Counted from the first letter of the stretch, positions 9,160 to 19,142 are shown. The stretch is DNA of 64,000 nucleotides from Marinobacter bryozoorum (GCF_023156245.1 NZ_JAKZAH010000015.1:34407-98406); one strand, 5' to 3'. Notes: generated from the letters alone by a model not told the origin. Made by a program: numbers and translations.

Positions 9160-11939
9160 TGAGACTGTGGTTCTTGTTTCAGATCCTGTTAGCCCTGATG
9201 GTTTCTCAGTCAGTGTCGGCAGAGCCTGAGCAGCCGGTCAACTGGCCGGTGCTGGGTGCCGAGCAACTGGCCCTGCTCGAAGAGATCGAAGCCCTGGAAG
9301 TCGGTGTCCGAAGCGGACAGCCACCCCTGGCGTTCACCACGGCTGAAGACCGGCTTGCGGGCACCTATGTGGACTATCTGACGTTGATCGCTGCCAGGCT
9401 GCGGGTTGGCCTGGACGTGGTGCCCCTGTCCGCAGATGGGGATATCCCGGCGTGGTCTGAGTCAGATCCCGCCATTCGTGTCAGCGCCCGGCGCCCGAAC
9501 GCACCAGTACCGGAAGGGTGGTTGCGAAGTCAGCCGCTCATGGAGCTGACCTATGGCATTTTTTCCGATCCGGGCGATGCCGGAATCCGCAAACTGGGTG
9601 ACCTGGAGCGGCGTCGGGTGGCACTGGTGGGAAAGGATACCAACCAGTTTGCGCTCCTGGACTCGGTCAACAGCTTTACCCCGGTGCCGGTCACCTCTGT
9701 CAGTGAGGCGGTTTCCATGGTGCTCTCAGGCCGGGCCGATGCCTTTATCGGTCCGGTACCGGTGGTGGTGGATTACTTGCAGTCAGCACTTATCAATGGC
9801 GTTGCCCTGGTCGCGTTGCTGGACCAGGATCCGGTGGACCTGGTGCTGGAGGTCCGGCAGGAAAGAGAGGTATTGCTGCCAATACTCAACGAGGCCATAG
9901 CATCGATTACCCACACCGACCACCGGCGCATTCGTTCCTCCTGGTTGCCGGAAGCTGTCGTGGAGACGGAGACTTCCGATGGCCTGACCCTGAGTGTCAT
10001 CGAACAGGAGTGGTTGCGCCAGAATGGTCCCTTACGGGTCGCCTACCGGGAGAACTGGCCCCCCTTTGAGTTCACGGAAAACGGTAGTGACCGCGGCCTG
10101 GTTCCTGACCTGGTGCAGCGGATGGGAGAAAACCTCGGAACACGGCTGGAAAGGCGCACGGTATCTGACTGGACCGAGGCAGAGCGTATGCTACGCAACG
10201 GCGAGATCGATCTCTTGCCGGCCCTGCCCCGGACCCCGCGCCGGGAAGAGGACTTTCTCTTTACCCGTACCTACCTGACCCTGCCCATCGTGGTGGTTAT
10301 CCGGGAAGATGGCCGCTTTATCGGGGACCTGCGGGAGCTCCGTGAGGAGCGTGTCGGTGTTGTCAGTCAGCATGCGGCCCACGATTACCTGCTGATCAAC
10401 CACCCGGAGCTGAACATATACCCGGTGAACACCGTGCAGGACGGCCTGCTGGCCCTATCCAACGGTGACCTTGAAGTCATGGTGACCCATATTCCGGGCG
10501 TCAGTTACACGGTGGCCGAGCTGGGGCTTTCCAATCTGCGTATTACCAGTATCACGCCCTATGAATACGAATTCCGAATGGCGGTGAACCGTAATCGCGG
10601 GGAGCTGGTGCGCATTCTCAACAAGGGACTGGGCAATATCAATACCGCGGAGAAGGACGAAATCTACAACCGCTGGGTCTACCTCGACCTGGCGCAGGAC
10701 GAGGATTACACCGCCATCAAGCGGGTGGTGCTGATCGCCGTGGTGGTGGTTCTGATCTTCCTGTACTGGAACCGCAAACTGTCCCGCGAAGTGGACGAAC
10801 GCATTCGATCCGAACACGCACTGCGTCGCAGCGAGGATGAATTGCGGGCGGCCAAGCTGGAAGCAGAGCGCCTTGCCCGTGAGGCGGAGGGCGCGAACCG
10901 GGCCAAGAGCGAATTCCTGGCGAACATGTCCCACGAAATACGCACCCCGATGAATGCGGTCATCGGATACAGCGACCTGCTCAGCAAGACCGTGAGCGAC
11001 CCCCAGCAGAAACACTACCTGGATGCCATTCGCGCCAGCAGTCGAAGCCTGCTGATGCTGATCAACGATATCCTGGACCTGTCCCGTATCGAAGCGGGCA
11101 AAATGCGACTGGAGTTCGGCCCGGTCAGTCTGCGACGGATGTTACAGGATGTGCGCCATATCTTTGACCTGCGGGCCCGTGAGCATAGTGTCAGCCTGGA
11201 AGTCAGCGTCGAGTCGGACATGCCTGCGGGCATGGTGCTGGATGAAACCCGGCTGCGACAGGTGTTGTTCAACCTGGTGGGCAATGCCATCAAGTTCACC
11301 CACGAGGGAGGGGTAACGGTCCGTGCCTCGGTGGCCGAACTCCGGCAGGAGGGTGAGCAGGAGTTGTGCAACCTGAGTATCGCGGTGTCTGACACCGGCA
11401 TTGGTATCGCCGAGGACCAGCAGGAACGGATCTTTGATGCCTTCGAACAACAGGAAGGACAGAGTAGCCGCAAGTACGGCGGTACCGGCCTGGGCCTGGC
11501 CATCAGCCGCAAGCTGGCCAGGATGATGGGCGGTGAGCTGATGGTGAAAAGCCGAGAGGGCCATGGCTCCACCTTTACCGTGTTGCTGCCGGGTGTCGCG
11601 GTGGTGCCCATGGAGGACGAGCCGGAGGAACAGCCCGAACTGAGTCAGACGCCCATGACCGAAACACTGGACATGCAGGAGCGAAGCTGGCTGAAGGAGC
11701 AGCTCAGGGAAGATTTCGGTGATGACTGGCACACCGTCAGGGAGAGTGGTGACCCGGAGCAGATGCGATACTTCGCAGCGCAGGTGTTGAGCTGGGGCCA
11801 GCGTTACCGGTCCCGGGCCGTGACCCGTTACGCCGAGAAGCTGATGGCTGATGTCGATGCCTTCAACCTGGATGCCATCAACCATGCGCTGGAAGCCTTC
11901 CCGGACCTGCTTGGCAGTGAGCCCACTTCGAATCGGTAG
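9159..11939 (+). CDS. Sensor histidine kinase with two periplasmic solute-binding domains
   Basis: A 926-residue inner-membrane kinase. A signal peptide (1-22) is followed by two tandem type-3 periplasmic binding domains (about 40-262 and 283-515), one membrane helix near 521-541, a short coil, HisKA with the H-box [10 protein letters not shown] (His592), and HATPase_c with N-box (NLVGNAIKF), DTGIGI and [10 protein letters not shown]. The architecture is that of BvgS/EvgS-type sensors, but there is no receiver or true HPt domain; about 100 helical residues follow the ATPase instead. No response regulator is adjacent. The overlap with the diguanylate cyclase suggests joint expression. Ligand unknown; amino acids or similar small molecules are typical for these domains. 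Confidence 0.9.
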   Translation: MRLWFLFQILLALMVSQSVSAEPEQPVNWPVLGAEQLALLEEIEALEVGVRSGQPPLAFTTAEDRLAGTYVDYLTLIAARLRVGLDVVPLSADGDIPAWSESDPAIRVSARRPNAPVPEGWLRSQPLMELTYGIFSDPGDAGIRKLGDLERRRVALVGKDTNQFALLDSVNSFTPVPVTSVSEAVSMVLSGRADAFIGPVPVVVDYLQSALINGVALVALLDQDPVDLVLEVRQEREVLLPILNEAIASITHTDHRRIRSSWLPEAVVETETSDGLTLSVIEQEWLRQNGPLRVAYRENWPPFEFTENGSDRGLVPDLVQRMGENLGTRLERRTVSDWTEAERMLRNGEIDLLPALPRTPRREEDFLFTRTYLTLPIVVVIREDGRFIGDLRELREERVGVVSQHAAHDYLLINHPELNIYPVNTVQDGLLALSNGDLEVMVTHIPGVSYTVAELGLSNLRITSITPYEYEFRMAVNRNRGELVRILNKGLGNINTAEKDEIYNRWVYLDLAQDEDYTAIKRVVLIAVVVVLIFLYWNRKLSREVDERIRSEHALRRSEDELRAAKLEAERLAREAEGANRAKSEFLANMSHEIRTPMNAVIGYSDLLSKTVSDPQQKHYLDAIRASSRSLLMLINDILDLSRIEAGKMRLEFGPVSLRRMLQDVRHIFDLRAREHSVSLEVSVESDMPAGMVLDETRLRQVLFNLVGNAIKFTHEGGVTVRASVAELRQEGEQELCNLSIAVSDTGIGIAEDQQERIFDAFEQQEGQSSRKYGGTGLGLAISRKLARMMGGELMVKSREGHGSTFTVLLPGVAVVPMEDEPEEQPELSQTPMTETLDMQERSWLKEQLREDFGDDWHTVRESGDPEQMRYFAAQVLSWGQRYRSRAVTRYAEKLMADVDAFNLDAINHALEAFPDLLGSEPTSNR

Positions 11940-11951
11940 CCAAGGAGCGGG

Positions 11952-12320
11952 TCAGGGCAGGCAGTCATACTGGTAGTGGCGGTCGAAGGCCACAGACACC
12001 ATGTCATAACCCTGTCGGGACAGGTCACGGACCAGGTCTGTATTGGTCAGCAGGGTCCTGCAGATCCGGTGCACCTGGGCGATCTGCTGCTCGCGACTGT
12101 CATCACCCTTGCTGCGGAAGTCCACGATCAGGTATTTCCGGTCGATACCGGAGGTCACCGGAATATCCTCCCGCTCCACGCTGTCGAAGCCAATGTAGGT
12201 GAGCTCATTGTGAGGAAACAACCGGGTCATCAGCAGGTCGATATTCTCGGCACTGGCAGGTCCTGCAATAATGCCGCATAACATCGCGACCAGGATGACG
12301 GGAAATGAATGGCGGACCAT
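11952..12320 (-). CDS. Small secreted protein of unknown function
   Basis: 122 residues with a clear signal peptide ending in GPASA before ENIDLL. The mature part is about 98 residues with two cysteines (HRICRTLL and the C-terminal YDCLP) that could form a disulfide. I do not recognise the family. It converges on the sensor kinase gene, with only 12 bases between them, so no separate terminator fits there. The 254-bp stretch upstream (12321-12574), shared with the next divergent gene, is AT-richer than its surroundings and must hold both promoters, but no clear consensus element was found. Confidence 0.7.
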   Translation of the reverse strand: MVRHSFPVILVAMLCGIIAGPASAENIDLLMTRLFPHNELTYIGFDSVEREDIPVTSGIDRKYLIVDFRSKGDDSREQQIAQVHRICRTLLTNTDLVRDLSRQGYDMVSVAFDRHYQYDCLP

Positions 12321-12574
12321 CCGGGGGATCTCCTCTCGGGATACGTTTCGTTACACTCTGTTACGCAATTATTGCAGAAGCGGCCCGGCGGTGCTGATGA
12401 CTTTGCGTGCATTTTTCAAGTTTTTACAAATTTCTCCCGGATTTTCGAAGGTATCGCGGCTTGGGGTGAGCATGCCGTGACTGGATCCTGGCAGCTGGTG
12501 TCGTTTCCGGGACATGCGCTTTTAGGCGACGGGCGCTAGACTACAGGTCGTTACGGAAATTGAAAGGAACAACC

Positions 12575-13156
12575 ATGTTTCAACTGATTTTCCGGGGTGA
12601 ATGCCAGCCCGGCACCGACGTACAAACAGCTCGGAATAACGCGCGCACCCTGTTCAAGGCGTCCGTGGAGCAGGTCGACCGGATGTTCAGCGGTCGCCCG
12701 GTGGTTATCAGGAACCGGCTGGAGCAGGACCAGGCGGAGAAGTACCGCTCAGTACTTGCCCGCCATGGCATGGTGGCCTATGTGGAGCCGATGGAAACAC
12801 CGGAACCCCGGGCCCGGTCAAACGTGCCCGCAGCCTCCGCGACCCCGGAACAGGCTGCTGTAAAGGCATCGCCCCGCGGGGGTTCTGGACCTCAGATCGA
12901 ACCCGGTGACCGCTTACGGGTCGCCGGAGAGAAAGCCGATGAAGTACTGGCCGGGTCCAGCCTTGGCCTGGATCCGGTCGGTACCCGCCTGGCGGTGGAA
13001 AGGGACGTGCCGCACCCGGTGTTCGAACACCTGGATGAATGGACCATCGCACCGGCTGGCACCGATCTGGGGGTAGAGCGAGAGGTGCCGCCGCCGGTGG
13101 TACCTGACGTGAGTCATCTGTCACTGGCGGACGAGCCGGAATCCGGGAAGCAATAA
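12575..13156 (+). CDS. Conserved hypothetical with tandem C-terminal repeats
   Basis: 193 residues, no signal peptide. The N-terminal 75 residues form a compact domain (FRGECQPG, FKASVEQVDRMFSGRPVVI, EKYRSVLARHGMVAYVEP) that I associate with small domains in pseudomonad membrane proteins, function unknown. Then comes a Pro/Ala linker and two imperfect copies of a ~20-residue unit (about 130-150 and 156-177) sharing P-[VA]-GT-x-L-x-VER-[DE]-VP-x-PV, and the end SHLSLADEP. The ATG at 12575 has AAGGAA at ideal spacing; a TTG 15 bases earlier is less likely. Confidence 0.7.
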   Translation: MFQLIFRGECQPGTDVQTARNNARTLFKASVEQVDRMFSGRPVVIRNRLEQDQAEKYRSVLARHGMVAYVEPMETPEPRARSNVPAASATPEQAAVKASPRGGSGPQIEPGDRLRVAGEKADEVLAGSSLGLDPVGTRLAVERDVPHPVFEHLDEWTIAPAGTDLGVEREVPPPVVPDVSHLSLADEPESGKQ

Positions 13157-13230
13157 GCCGTGGGCCCCGGGCGGTTCATCGGACCATGCTGCCAGGCGTC
13201 TGCTCCAGGCTGCCGCGCCGATTTCCGGGG

Positions 13231-14661
13231 TTACAGCAGCGGCGCCATTAGCCGGACAGAGCGACAGGCCAGGCGGAACAGCAGTGAGCGGTCCTCATAG
13301 TCTGCCCGCTCCAGGGTCCGGCTGGTGGCCAGGTCCGCTTCCAGCATGGTTTGCACGTCCTGTACAAAGTCCGGCGCCGTAGACAGTGCCGTGATTTCGA
13401 AATTCAGCCGCATGGAACGGTTGTCCAGGTTGGCAGTACCCACCGCCGCATAGCGGTCATCCACCAGCACGGCCTTCTGGTGCATGAAGCCGGCATGGTA
13501 CTGGCAGATCCGGATGCCGCACTCATTGGCATTCACCAGGTAGGAATAGGCCGCCAGGCCGATCAGCACATGGTCGGGCTTTTCCGGGATCAGGATTCGT
13601 ACGTCCACCCCCCGCATGGCCGCCAGCTGCAGCGCATTCATCACCTGCACATCCGGTACGAAGTAGGGTGAGGCGATCCACAGCCGTTCACGGGCATTGT
13701 TGATACAGTTGAGGAAAAACAGGGTGCAGGTTTCCCAGCGATCTGCCGGGCTGCTTGGCAGGATCAGCACCTGCTGGTCGCCCCTGTCGGGCGTGGAGGG
13801 TTGCCAGTTCAGTTCCGGACTGTCCCCGGCCGCCCAGTGCCAGTCCTCCAGCCACGCCAGTTGCAGCCCCAGGGCAGCGGGACCTTCTATGCGACAGTGA
13901 GTGTCCCGCCAGGGTTCGGCGTCCATGTCGGTCCCCAGGTACTCGTCACCGAGGTTGATTCCACCGACAAAGCCAACGCTGCCATCGCAGACCAGGATCT
14001 TGCGGTGATTGCGAAAATTGATCTGCAGGCGCCGCCGGCGCACATTGCCATCGCCGAAGGATGCCACCCGGCCGCCTGCCCGCTTCAGTGCTTTCAGGTA
14101 GCGGCCCGGGAGCCAGATGCTGCCGATATCGTCGTAGAGGAAGTAGACCCTTACGCCCTGTGCCAGCTTGCGCTTGAGGATATGCAGGATACGGTTGCCG
14201 ACCCGGTCTGAACGGACAATGTAGAACTCCAGCAGGATATAGTCCGTGGCATTTTCCATGGCCTCGAACAGGGCCTCGAACGTGGCGTCGCCGTTGCGCA
14301 GTAATGTGCAGGCATTTCCTCCCGTAAACGGCTGCCGTCCCAGGGTGGCCAGGACATTCAGTTCGTCCACGGTGCTGTCGTCGTTGGTGCAGGGCAGGCG
14401 CTCGGCCTGTCGCTCGTACTGGGCCAGAAGTGGCTCGAGGGTGCGGTCATTGAGCCGCCTGGCCCGCACGTAGCCGGAGAAACGGTTACGGCCAAGCAAC
14501 AGGAACAGCGGCACCGCAATCCACGGCAGGCCGATCAGACTGATGATCCAGGCGATAGCTCCCTGTGCAGTGCGGTAGCTGAGCAACACGCGATACACGC
14601 AGAACAGGGCAGTCAGGTAGAGCCCGGTGATGGCGATGGCCAGCAGCGAAAAATCCGGCAT
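13231..14661 (-). CDS. cls: Cardiolipin synthase (phospholipase D family)
   Basis: Condenses two phosphatidylglycerols to cardiolipin at the inner membrane. 476 residues: two N-terminal membrane helices (LLAIAITGLYLTALF, IAWIISLIGLPWIAVPLFLLLG) and two HKD motifs, HRKILVCD followed by GFVGGIN and HQKAVLVDD followed by GTANLDNRS. This is the ClsA arrangement. ATG 14661 (MPDFSLLAI) is taken as the start; the frame extends to a TTG at 14715 without support. The gene is divergent from the esterase gene with a 125-bp gap. Confidence 0.93.
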   Translation of the reverse strand: MPDFSLLAIAITGLYLTALFCVYRVLLSYRTAQGAIAWIISLIGLPWIAVPLFLLLGRNRFSGYVRARRLNDRTLEPLLAQYERQAERLPCTNDDSTVDELNVLATLGRQPFTGGNACTLLRNGDATFEALFEAMENATDYILLEFYIVRSDRVGNRILHILKRKLAQGVRVYFLYDDIGSIWLPGRYLKALKRAGGRVASFGDGNVRRRRLQINFRNHRKILVCDGSVGFVGGINLGDEYLGTDMDAEPWRDTHCRIEGPAALGLQLAWLEDWHWAAGDSPELNWQPSTPDRGDQQVLILPSSPADRWETCTLFFLNCINNARERLWIASPYFVPDVQVMNALQLAAMRGVDVRILIPEKPDHVLIGLAAYSYLVNANECGIRICQYHAGFMHQKAVLVDDRYAAVGTANLDNRSMRLNFEITALSTAPDFVQDVQTMLEADLATSRTLERADYEDRSLLFRLACRSVRLMAPLL

Positions 14662-14786
14662 GTGCTGTACTCTTGCAAACAGACCCTGCAACAATAGCAA
14701 ACCCGGGCACTTCAAAGTATGGCGGCAGTATCATGGTTTCCCGCCGGGGGTCCGGTTAAACAAAAAACAGGAACAGCGAGGTATTC

Positions 14787-15578
14787 ATGAGCGTCAGGTT
14801 ACATCGTCGGATTACGGGTGAAGGCAAGCCCCTGCTATTGCTGCACGGGCTGTTCGGTTCCCTTGAGAACCTCGGGGGCGTGAACCAGCGGCTGCAGGAT
14901 AACTGGGAAATCCACGGCCTGGACCTACGCAACCATGGTCGCTCCACCCATACCGATAGCATGGACTATCCTGCAATGGCTGAGGATGTGATTGCCTATA
15001 TGGATGAACAGGGCCTGGAACGGGCCAGTTTCCTGGGGCACTCCATGGGCGGTAAGACCGCCATGCAGGTGGCCCTGAGCTATCTGGACCGGGTGGAGAA
15101 GGTGATTGTTGCGGATATCGCCCCGGTAACCTACCACCCTCGCCACGATGCCATCCTCGAAGGTATGAAAAGCCTTGACCTGTCAGCGGTTTCAACCCGC
15201 GGCGAGGCAGATGAAGCACTGCAGCAATACGTGGAAGTGCAGGAAGTCCGCATGTTCCTGCTGAAAAACCTGGTGCGTGTACCGGAAGAAGAGAAAGCCG
15301 ATAACCCGAACGTGTTCCGCTGGCGCCTGAACCTGCCGGTGATCGAGGCCTGTTACCAGAACCTGGCCGACGCACCGGACGGAGACGGTCCGTTTGACGG
15401 ACCGGTACTCTTTATCAAGGGTGCCGATTCCGCCTACATCCAGCGCAAGCACCGGGACCGCATTGATACCCTGTTTCCGCAGGCAAGCATCGAGGAAATC
15501 CAGGGTACCGACCATTGGCTTCACGCGGAGAAGCCCGATGAGTTTGCCCGCCTCTGCCGCGAATTCCTGGAAGGCTGA
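14787..15578 (+). CDS. ybfF: Alpha/beta hydrolase, YbfF-type esterase
   Basis: 263-residue cytoplasmic hydrolase. LLLLHGLFGS forms the oxyanion region, LGHSMGGKTA carries the nucleophile serine (GHSMG), and a late aspartate (GADSAYI) and histidine (GTDHWLHAEKP) complete the triad. The overall pattern including GLDLRNHGRS and DIAPVTYHPRH matches YbfF acyl esterases, which cleave short acyl-CoA or similar esters. GAGG lies six bases before the ATG. Natural substrate not determinable here. Confidence 0.86.
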   Translation: MSVRLHRRITGEGKPLLLLHGLFGSLENLGGVNQRLQDNWEIHGLDLRNHGRSTHTDSMDYPAMAEDVIAYMDEQGLERASFLGHSMGGKTAMQVALSYLDRVEKVIVADIAPVTYHPRHDAILEGMKSLDLSAVSTRGEADEALQQYVEVQEVRMFLLKNLVRVPEEEKADNPNVFRWRLNLPVIEACYQNLADAPDGDGPFDGPVLFIKGADSAYIQRKHRDRIDTLFPQASIEEIQGTDHWLHAEKPDEFARLCREFLEG

Positions 15579-15625
15579 GCCGGGCTGCCGTTCGCGCACC
15601 AGGCACACAGTACGGGACCCTTTTT

Positions 15626-16732
15626 ATGAAATGGCTGCTGATACTGCTGTTGATTGTCTTCGTAGTGCTTGGCGGGTTTCTGCTGAGTCCCTCGCCAATC
15701 GACAGCCGGGTCTGGCAGGCGCCTTCTGCCCCCTCCATGCAGGGGCCCCTGGCCCCCAACGAGCGGTTGCGCCTGTCGGATCTCCTGGCCAGGGGACAGC
15801 TGGAACAACCGGAAGATACCGCTATGGATGCCGGCGGCAGGATCTACACCGGTACGGCGGATGGCTGGATTGTTCGCCTGGAAGAGGGGGGAGAGCCCCG
15901 GCGCTGGAAAGAAACCGGTGGCCGGCCCCTCGGGCTGGACTTTGACCGGCAGGGCAACCTGATTGTGGCCGATGCTGAGCGGGGGCTGCTGTCCATCAGT
16001 CCCCAGGGCGATCTCCGTGTACTCAGCCGTGAGGCTGAAGGGCTGCCGTTCCGGCTGGCGGACGGGGTTGATGTGGGGCCGGACGGCAACATCTATTTCA
16101 CCGACGCCAGCACCCGGCACCGGCTGGCAGACCACCAGCTTGACCTGCTGGCAATGCGCCCCAATGGTCGCCTGCTACGCTATAGCCCGCGTACCGGCGA
16201 GACCACGGTGTTGTTGAGGAATCTCTACTTCGCCAACGGCGTAGTGGCTTCACCCGACGGCGATTTCCTGCTGGTGGCGGAAACACCCCGTTATCGCATA
16301 CTGCGATACTGGCTCACCGGCCCGGAGCGTGGTCGGGCGGAAGTATTCGCTGACAACCTGCCGGGCTTTCCGGATAACCTCGACGTGGATGATGCCGGGC
16401 GTTACTGGGTTGCCATGCCAGCCCTGCGCCGGCCTTCACTGGACTTTTTGCACCGCCACGCCTGGCTGAAGAACCTGGTGGCCCGACTACCCCCCTGGCT
16501 GCGCCCGGGCCCGGGTGAATACGGCCTTGTCGTGGCCCTGAACAGTGACGGGGGCATAGTCACCAGCGTACAGGATACCCGGGGAGACTATCTGTGGGGG
16601 CTCACCTCCGCCCGGGTTCATGGTGATGACCTGTACTTTGGCAGCCTGTATACCGATCGTCTCGGGCGACTGCCCCTGAAAGCGATTCCCGGGATGGGCG
16701 AGGGCAATGAGCCGCGTCCCGCAGACCGGTAA
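15626..16732 (+). CDS. SMP-30/strictosidine synthase-like beta-propeller protein, membrane anchored
   Basis: 368 residues. A hydrophobic N-terminal helix (about 3-22) lacking a clear cleavage motif suggests a signal anchor, with the propeller in the periplasm. Repeated blade motifs are visible: DAGGRIYTGTADG, DRQGNLIVADAERGL, DGVDVGPDGNIYFTDAS and FANGVVASPDGDFLLVAET. These are the marks of the strictosidine synthase-like branch of SMP-30/gluconolactonase proteins, usually calcium-dependent lactonases or hydrolases. It follows the esterase by 47 bases, probably in one operon. The reaction is not known. Confidence 0.82.
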   Translation: MKWLLILLLIVFVVLGGFLLSPSPIDSRVWQAPSAPSMQGPLAPNERLRLSDLLARGQLEQPEDTAMDAGGRIYTGTADGWIVRLEEGGEPRRWKETGGRPLGLDFDRQGNLIVADAERGLLSISPQGDLRVLSREAEGLPFRLADGVDVGPDGNIYFTDASTRHRLADHQLDLLAMRPNGRLLRYSPRTGETTVLLRNLYFANGVVASPDGDFLLVAETPRYRILRYWLTGPERGRAEVFADNLPGFPDNLDVDDAGRYWVAMPALRRPSLDFLHRHAWLKNLVARLPPWLRPGPGEYGLVVALNSDGGIVTSVQDTRGDYLWGLTSARVHGDDLYFGSLYTDRLGRLPLKAIPGMGEGNEPRPADR

Positions 16733-16768
16733 GCCCGTAACCGACCGAACAGTGTAAGGAGCAATGGC

Positions 16769-17242
16769 TTGAAAGAAGACCACCAGGGCGGGTTCCAGGA
16801 CTGGGACCTGCCGGACCCCTTCACCCTGGACATCCAGGTGCGTCCGCAAGACACCGACCGTCTGGGCCACGCCAATAACGTGGTGTACGTGCGTTGGCTT
16901 GAAGACATCAGCTGGGCCCATATCGAAAGCGAAGGCATGACCTGGGCCCTGCATGAACAAACCGGCAAGGCCATGGCCATTACCCGGACAGAGATCGACT
17001 ACCTGGCCGCGGCGAATGCCGGTGACCAACTTGTGCTGGCCACCTGGTTTACCGACTTTGACAATCGCATCCGCTCGGCCCGGCAGTTCCAGCTGGTGCG
17101 TACGGCGGACAGCAAGACCCTGATGCGGGCTATTTCGACCCATGCCTGTGTCAATATGCAATCCCAGCGCCCGGCACGGGTACCAGCAGAGTTTGCTGAA
17201 ATCTTCCGCCGTATCCGCGTTGAGGGCGGTTTCAAGTTGTAG
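16769..17242 (+). CDS. Acyl-CoA thioesterase, 4HBT hotdog family
   Basis: 157 residues with the hotdog signature RPQDTDRLGHANNVVYVRWLED; the aspartate in DTDRLGHANN is the usual catalytic acid of the 4-hydroxybenzoyl-CoA thioesterase group. It would cleave an acyl-CoA in the cytoplasm. The start is TTG at 16769: AAGGAG at 16757-16762 is six bases upstream, while the nearby ATG 16764 reads ATG GCT TGA and stops at once. It lies 36 bases after the SMP-30-like gene and is likely cotranscribed. Confidence 0.83.
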   Translation: MKEDHQGGFQDWDLPDPFTLDIQVRPQDTDRLGHANNVVYVRWLEDISWAHIESEGMTWALHEQTGKAMAITRTEIDYLAAANAGDQLVLATWFTDFDNRIRSARQFQLVRTADSKTLMRAISTHACVNMQSQRPARVPAEFAEIFRRIRVEGGFKL

Positions 17243-17370
17243 CGGTTAGCGCTCCATCGATAGATGCAGGGCCTTTGCTCAGTCGCTCAGCCCCAGGCAC
17301 GAAGGACTGCTAAACTGATCAGTCACCATATCCAGTATCCGGTATGGTGGTGTTCATCGGGGAGAAAGTC

Positions 17371-18348
17371 ATGGAACAAAACGAGGTATCCACCATGAAA
17401 CGCCTGGTCTACAGGGAATTCGGTGAGCCGGAGGTGCTTGAGGTGGCAGAGGCCGAGGTGCCCGAGCCGGGCCCCGAAGACGTCCTGGTCCGGGTCCGGG
17501 CCGCGGGGCTCAATCCCATTGACTGGAAAACCCGTCGCGGGCTGGGCTTTGCGGCCCGCCAGATCAGCGACCGGCTGCCGTGGACCCCTGGCTACGACAT
17601 GGCCGGTGAAGTGGTGGCCGTGGGGGACAAGGTAGACACACTGGTCCCCGGAGACCGGGTGCTGGGTATGGTCGGCTTTCCCTTGCAGGGTGGTGCCTGT
17701 GCCCAGTTCCTGACGGCACCCGCCGCAGAGCTTGCCATCGTGCCGGAAGAGCTGGATATACTGGCGGCTGGTGGCCTGCCGCTGGCGGGCCTGACCGCCT
17801 GGCAGGCCCTGTTCGATATCGGCGAGCTGGAACCCGGCCAGAAAGTGCTGATCCATGCAGGTGCCGGTGGTGTCGGGCACCTGGCGGTTCAGTTTGCCCT
17901 GGTGCGGGGTGCCCATGTGATCGCCACCGCCTCTGCCGACAACCGGGACTTCCTCGCCGGGCTCGGCGTGCATGAGGTTATCGACTATCACCAGGTGGAC
18001 TTTGTCGACGAGTGCTATGGCCTCGACCTGGTGCTGGATCTGGTCGGGGGCGATACGGGCAAGCGGTCCCTGCATACCCTGAGCGAGCACGGGGTGCTGG
18101 TGACTATCCCTACCATTACCGCCGATGAGATCGTCAGTGAGGCGGAGCGCATGGGCCTGAAGGCCCATGGCATGACGGTGCGTCCGGACGTATTCCAGCT
18201 GGAGGAAATCCTCGAGCTGATCGAGGACGGTGATGTAAGGATACATGTGGACGGGGTATTTGCCCTGGCCGATGCCCCTGCGGGCCACCAGCTTTTAGAA
18301 GGAGGGCATGTAAGGGGCAAGCTGGTGCTGGACCTTCAGGGCGATTAG
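17371..18348 (+). CDS. NADP-dependent MDR-family oxidoreductase (quinone oxidoreductase-like)
   Basis: 325-residue medium-chain dehydrogenase/reductase without structural zinc. The GroES-like half begins KRLVYREFGEPEVLEV and includes AAGLNPIDWKTR and PWTPGYDMAGEVV; the Rossmann half carries VLIHAGAGGVGHLAVQFA, typical for NADPH binding. Such proteins reduce quinones or enones. GGGGAG precedes ATG 17371; an in-frame ATG at 17395 is possible. Its last four bases overlap the convergent tcdA gene. Confidence 0.87.
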   Translation: MEQNEVSTMKRLVYREFGEPEVLEVAEAEVPEPGPEDVLVRVRAAGLNPIDWKTRRGLGFAARQISDRLPWTPGYDMAGEVVAVGDKVDTLVPGDRVLGMVGFPLQGGACAQFLTAPAAELAIVPEELDILAAGGLPLAGLTAWQALFDIGELEPGQKVLIHAGAGGVGHLAVQFALVRGAHVIATASADNRDFLAGLGVHEVIDYHQVDFVDECYGLDLVLDLVGGDTGKRSLHTLSEHGVLVTIPTITADEIVSEAERMGLKAHGMTVRPDVFQLEEILELIEDGDVRIHVDGVFALADAPAGHQLLEGGHVRGKLVLDLQGD

Positions 18349-19142
18349 CGGTCTTTCGTCGCCTTGCGGGCGATGCGGTTAACCAGCCGGGAGGCGGCGA
18401 TAAATCCGAAGCTGGCGGTGACCGGTGAAGCCGCGCCGAACCCGGTGGCACAGTCCAGCCTGACCGGGCCAGCGGTGTCCGGTTTCTGGTGGCACACTTC
18501 GCCGTCCGCTGCCGGGTAGATCAGCTGCTCGGTAGAGTAAACGGCTTCAATTCCGAAGCGGCGTTTCGGGTTCCGGGAGAAGCCGTACTCCCTTCGTAGC
18601 AGGTTGCGGATCTTGGCCAGCAACGGGTCCTGGGTGGTCCGGCTCAGGTCCGCGACTTCGATTTTCGTGGGGTCAAGCTGGCCGCCGGCACCGCCCGCTA
18701 CGACCAGGGGAATCTTCCTGCGCTGGCAGTGGGCAATCAGGGCCGCCTTGGATTTGACGCTGTCGATGGCGTCCACCACGCCGTCCATCTCTTCCGTGAT
18801 CAGCTCTGCGACATTCTTCGCGGTCACAAAGCCGAAATGCACCCGAATGTCCGCCTGGGGGTTAATGGCCCGCAGACGTTCTGCCATTACGTCGGTCTTG
18901 GTGCGGCCATACTGTCCTTCCAGCGCATGGAGCTGGCGGTTGGTGTTGGACACGCACACATCGTCCATATCGATCAGGGTAATGGTGCCGATACCGGTGC
19001 GGGCCAGCGCCTCGGCGGCCCAGGAGCCCACGCCGCCAAGACCCGCGACGGCAACATGGGACTGGCGGAAGGCCAGGCTGGCGCGGCGGCCGTAGAGCCG
19101 CTCGATACCGCCAAAGCGGAAAGCGTAGTCGTCACTGCTCAT
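18345..19142 (-). CDS. tcdA: tRNA threonylcarbamoyladenosine dehydratase
   Basis: Cyclises t6A37 of ANN-decoding tRNAs to ct6A in an ATP-dependent, E1-like reaction. 265 residues: start FRFGGIERLYGRRA, nucleotide-binding VAVAGLGGVGSWAAEALARTGIG, DMDDVCVSNTNRQ, VVDAIDSVKSK, and AGGAGGQLDPTKI, all typical of CsdL/TcdA in the ThiF/MoeB superfamily. Length matches the E. coli protein (268). Converges with the oxidoreductase gene with a 4-bp overlap. Confidence 0.94.
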   Translation of the reverse strand: MSSDDYAFRFGGIERLYGRRASLAFRQSHVAVAGLGGVGSWAAEALARTGIGTITLIDMDDVCVSNTNRQLHALEGQYGRTKTDVMAERLRAINPQADIRVHFGFVTAKNVAELITEEMDGVVDAIDSVKSKAALIAHCQRRKIPLVVAGGAGGQLDPTKIEVADLSRTTQDPLLAKIRNLLRREYGFSRNPKRRFGIEAVYSTEQLIYPAADGEVCHQKPDTAGPVRLDCATGFGAASPVTASFGFIAASRLVNRIARKATKDR

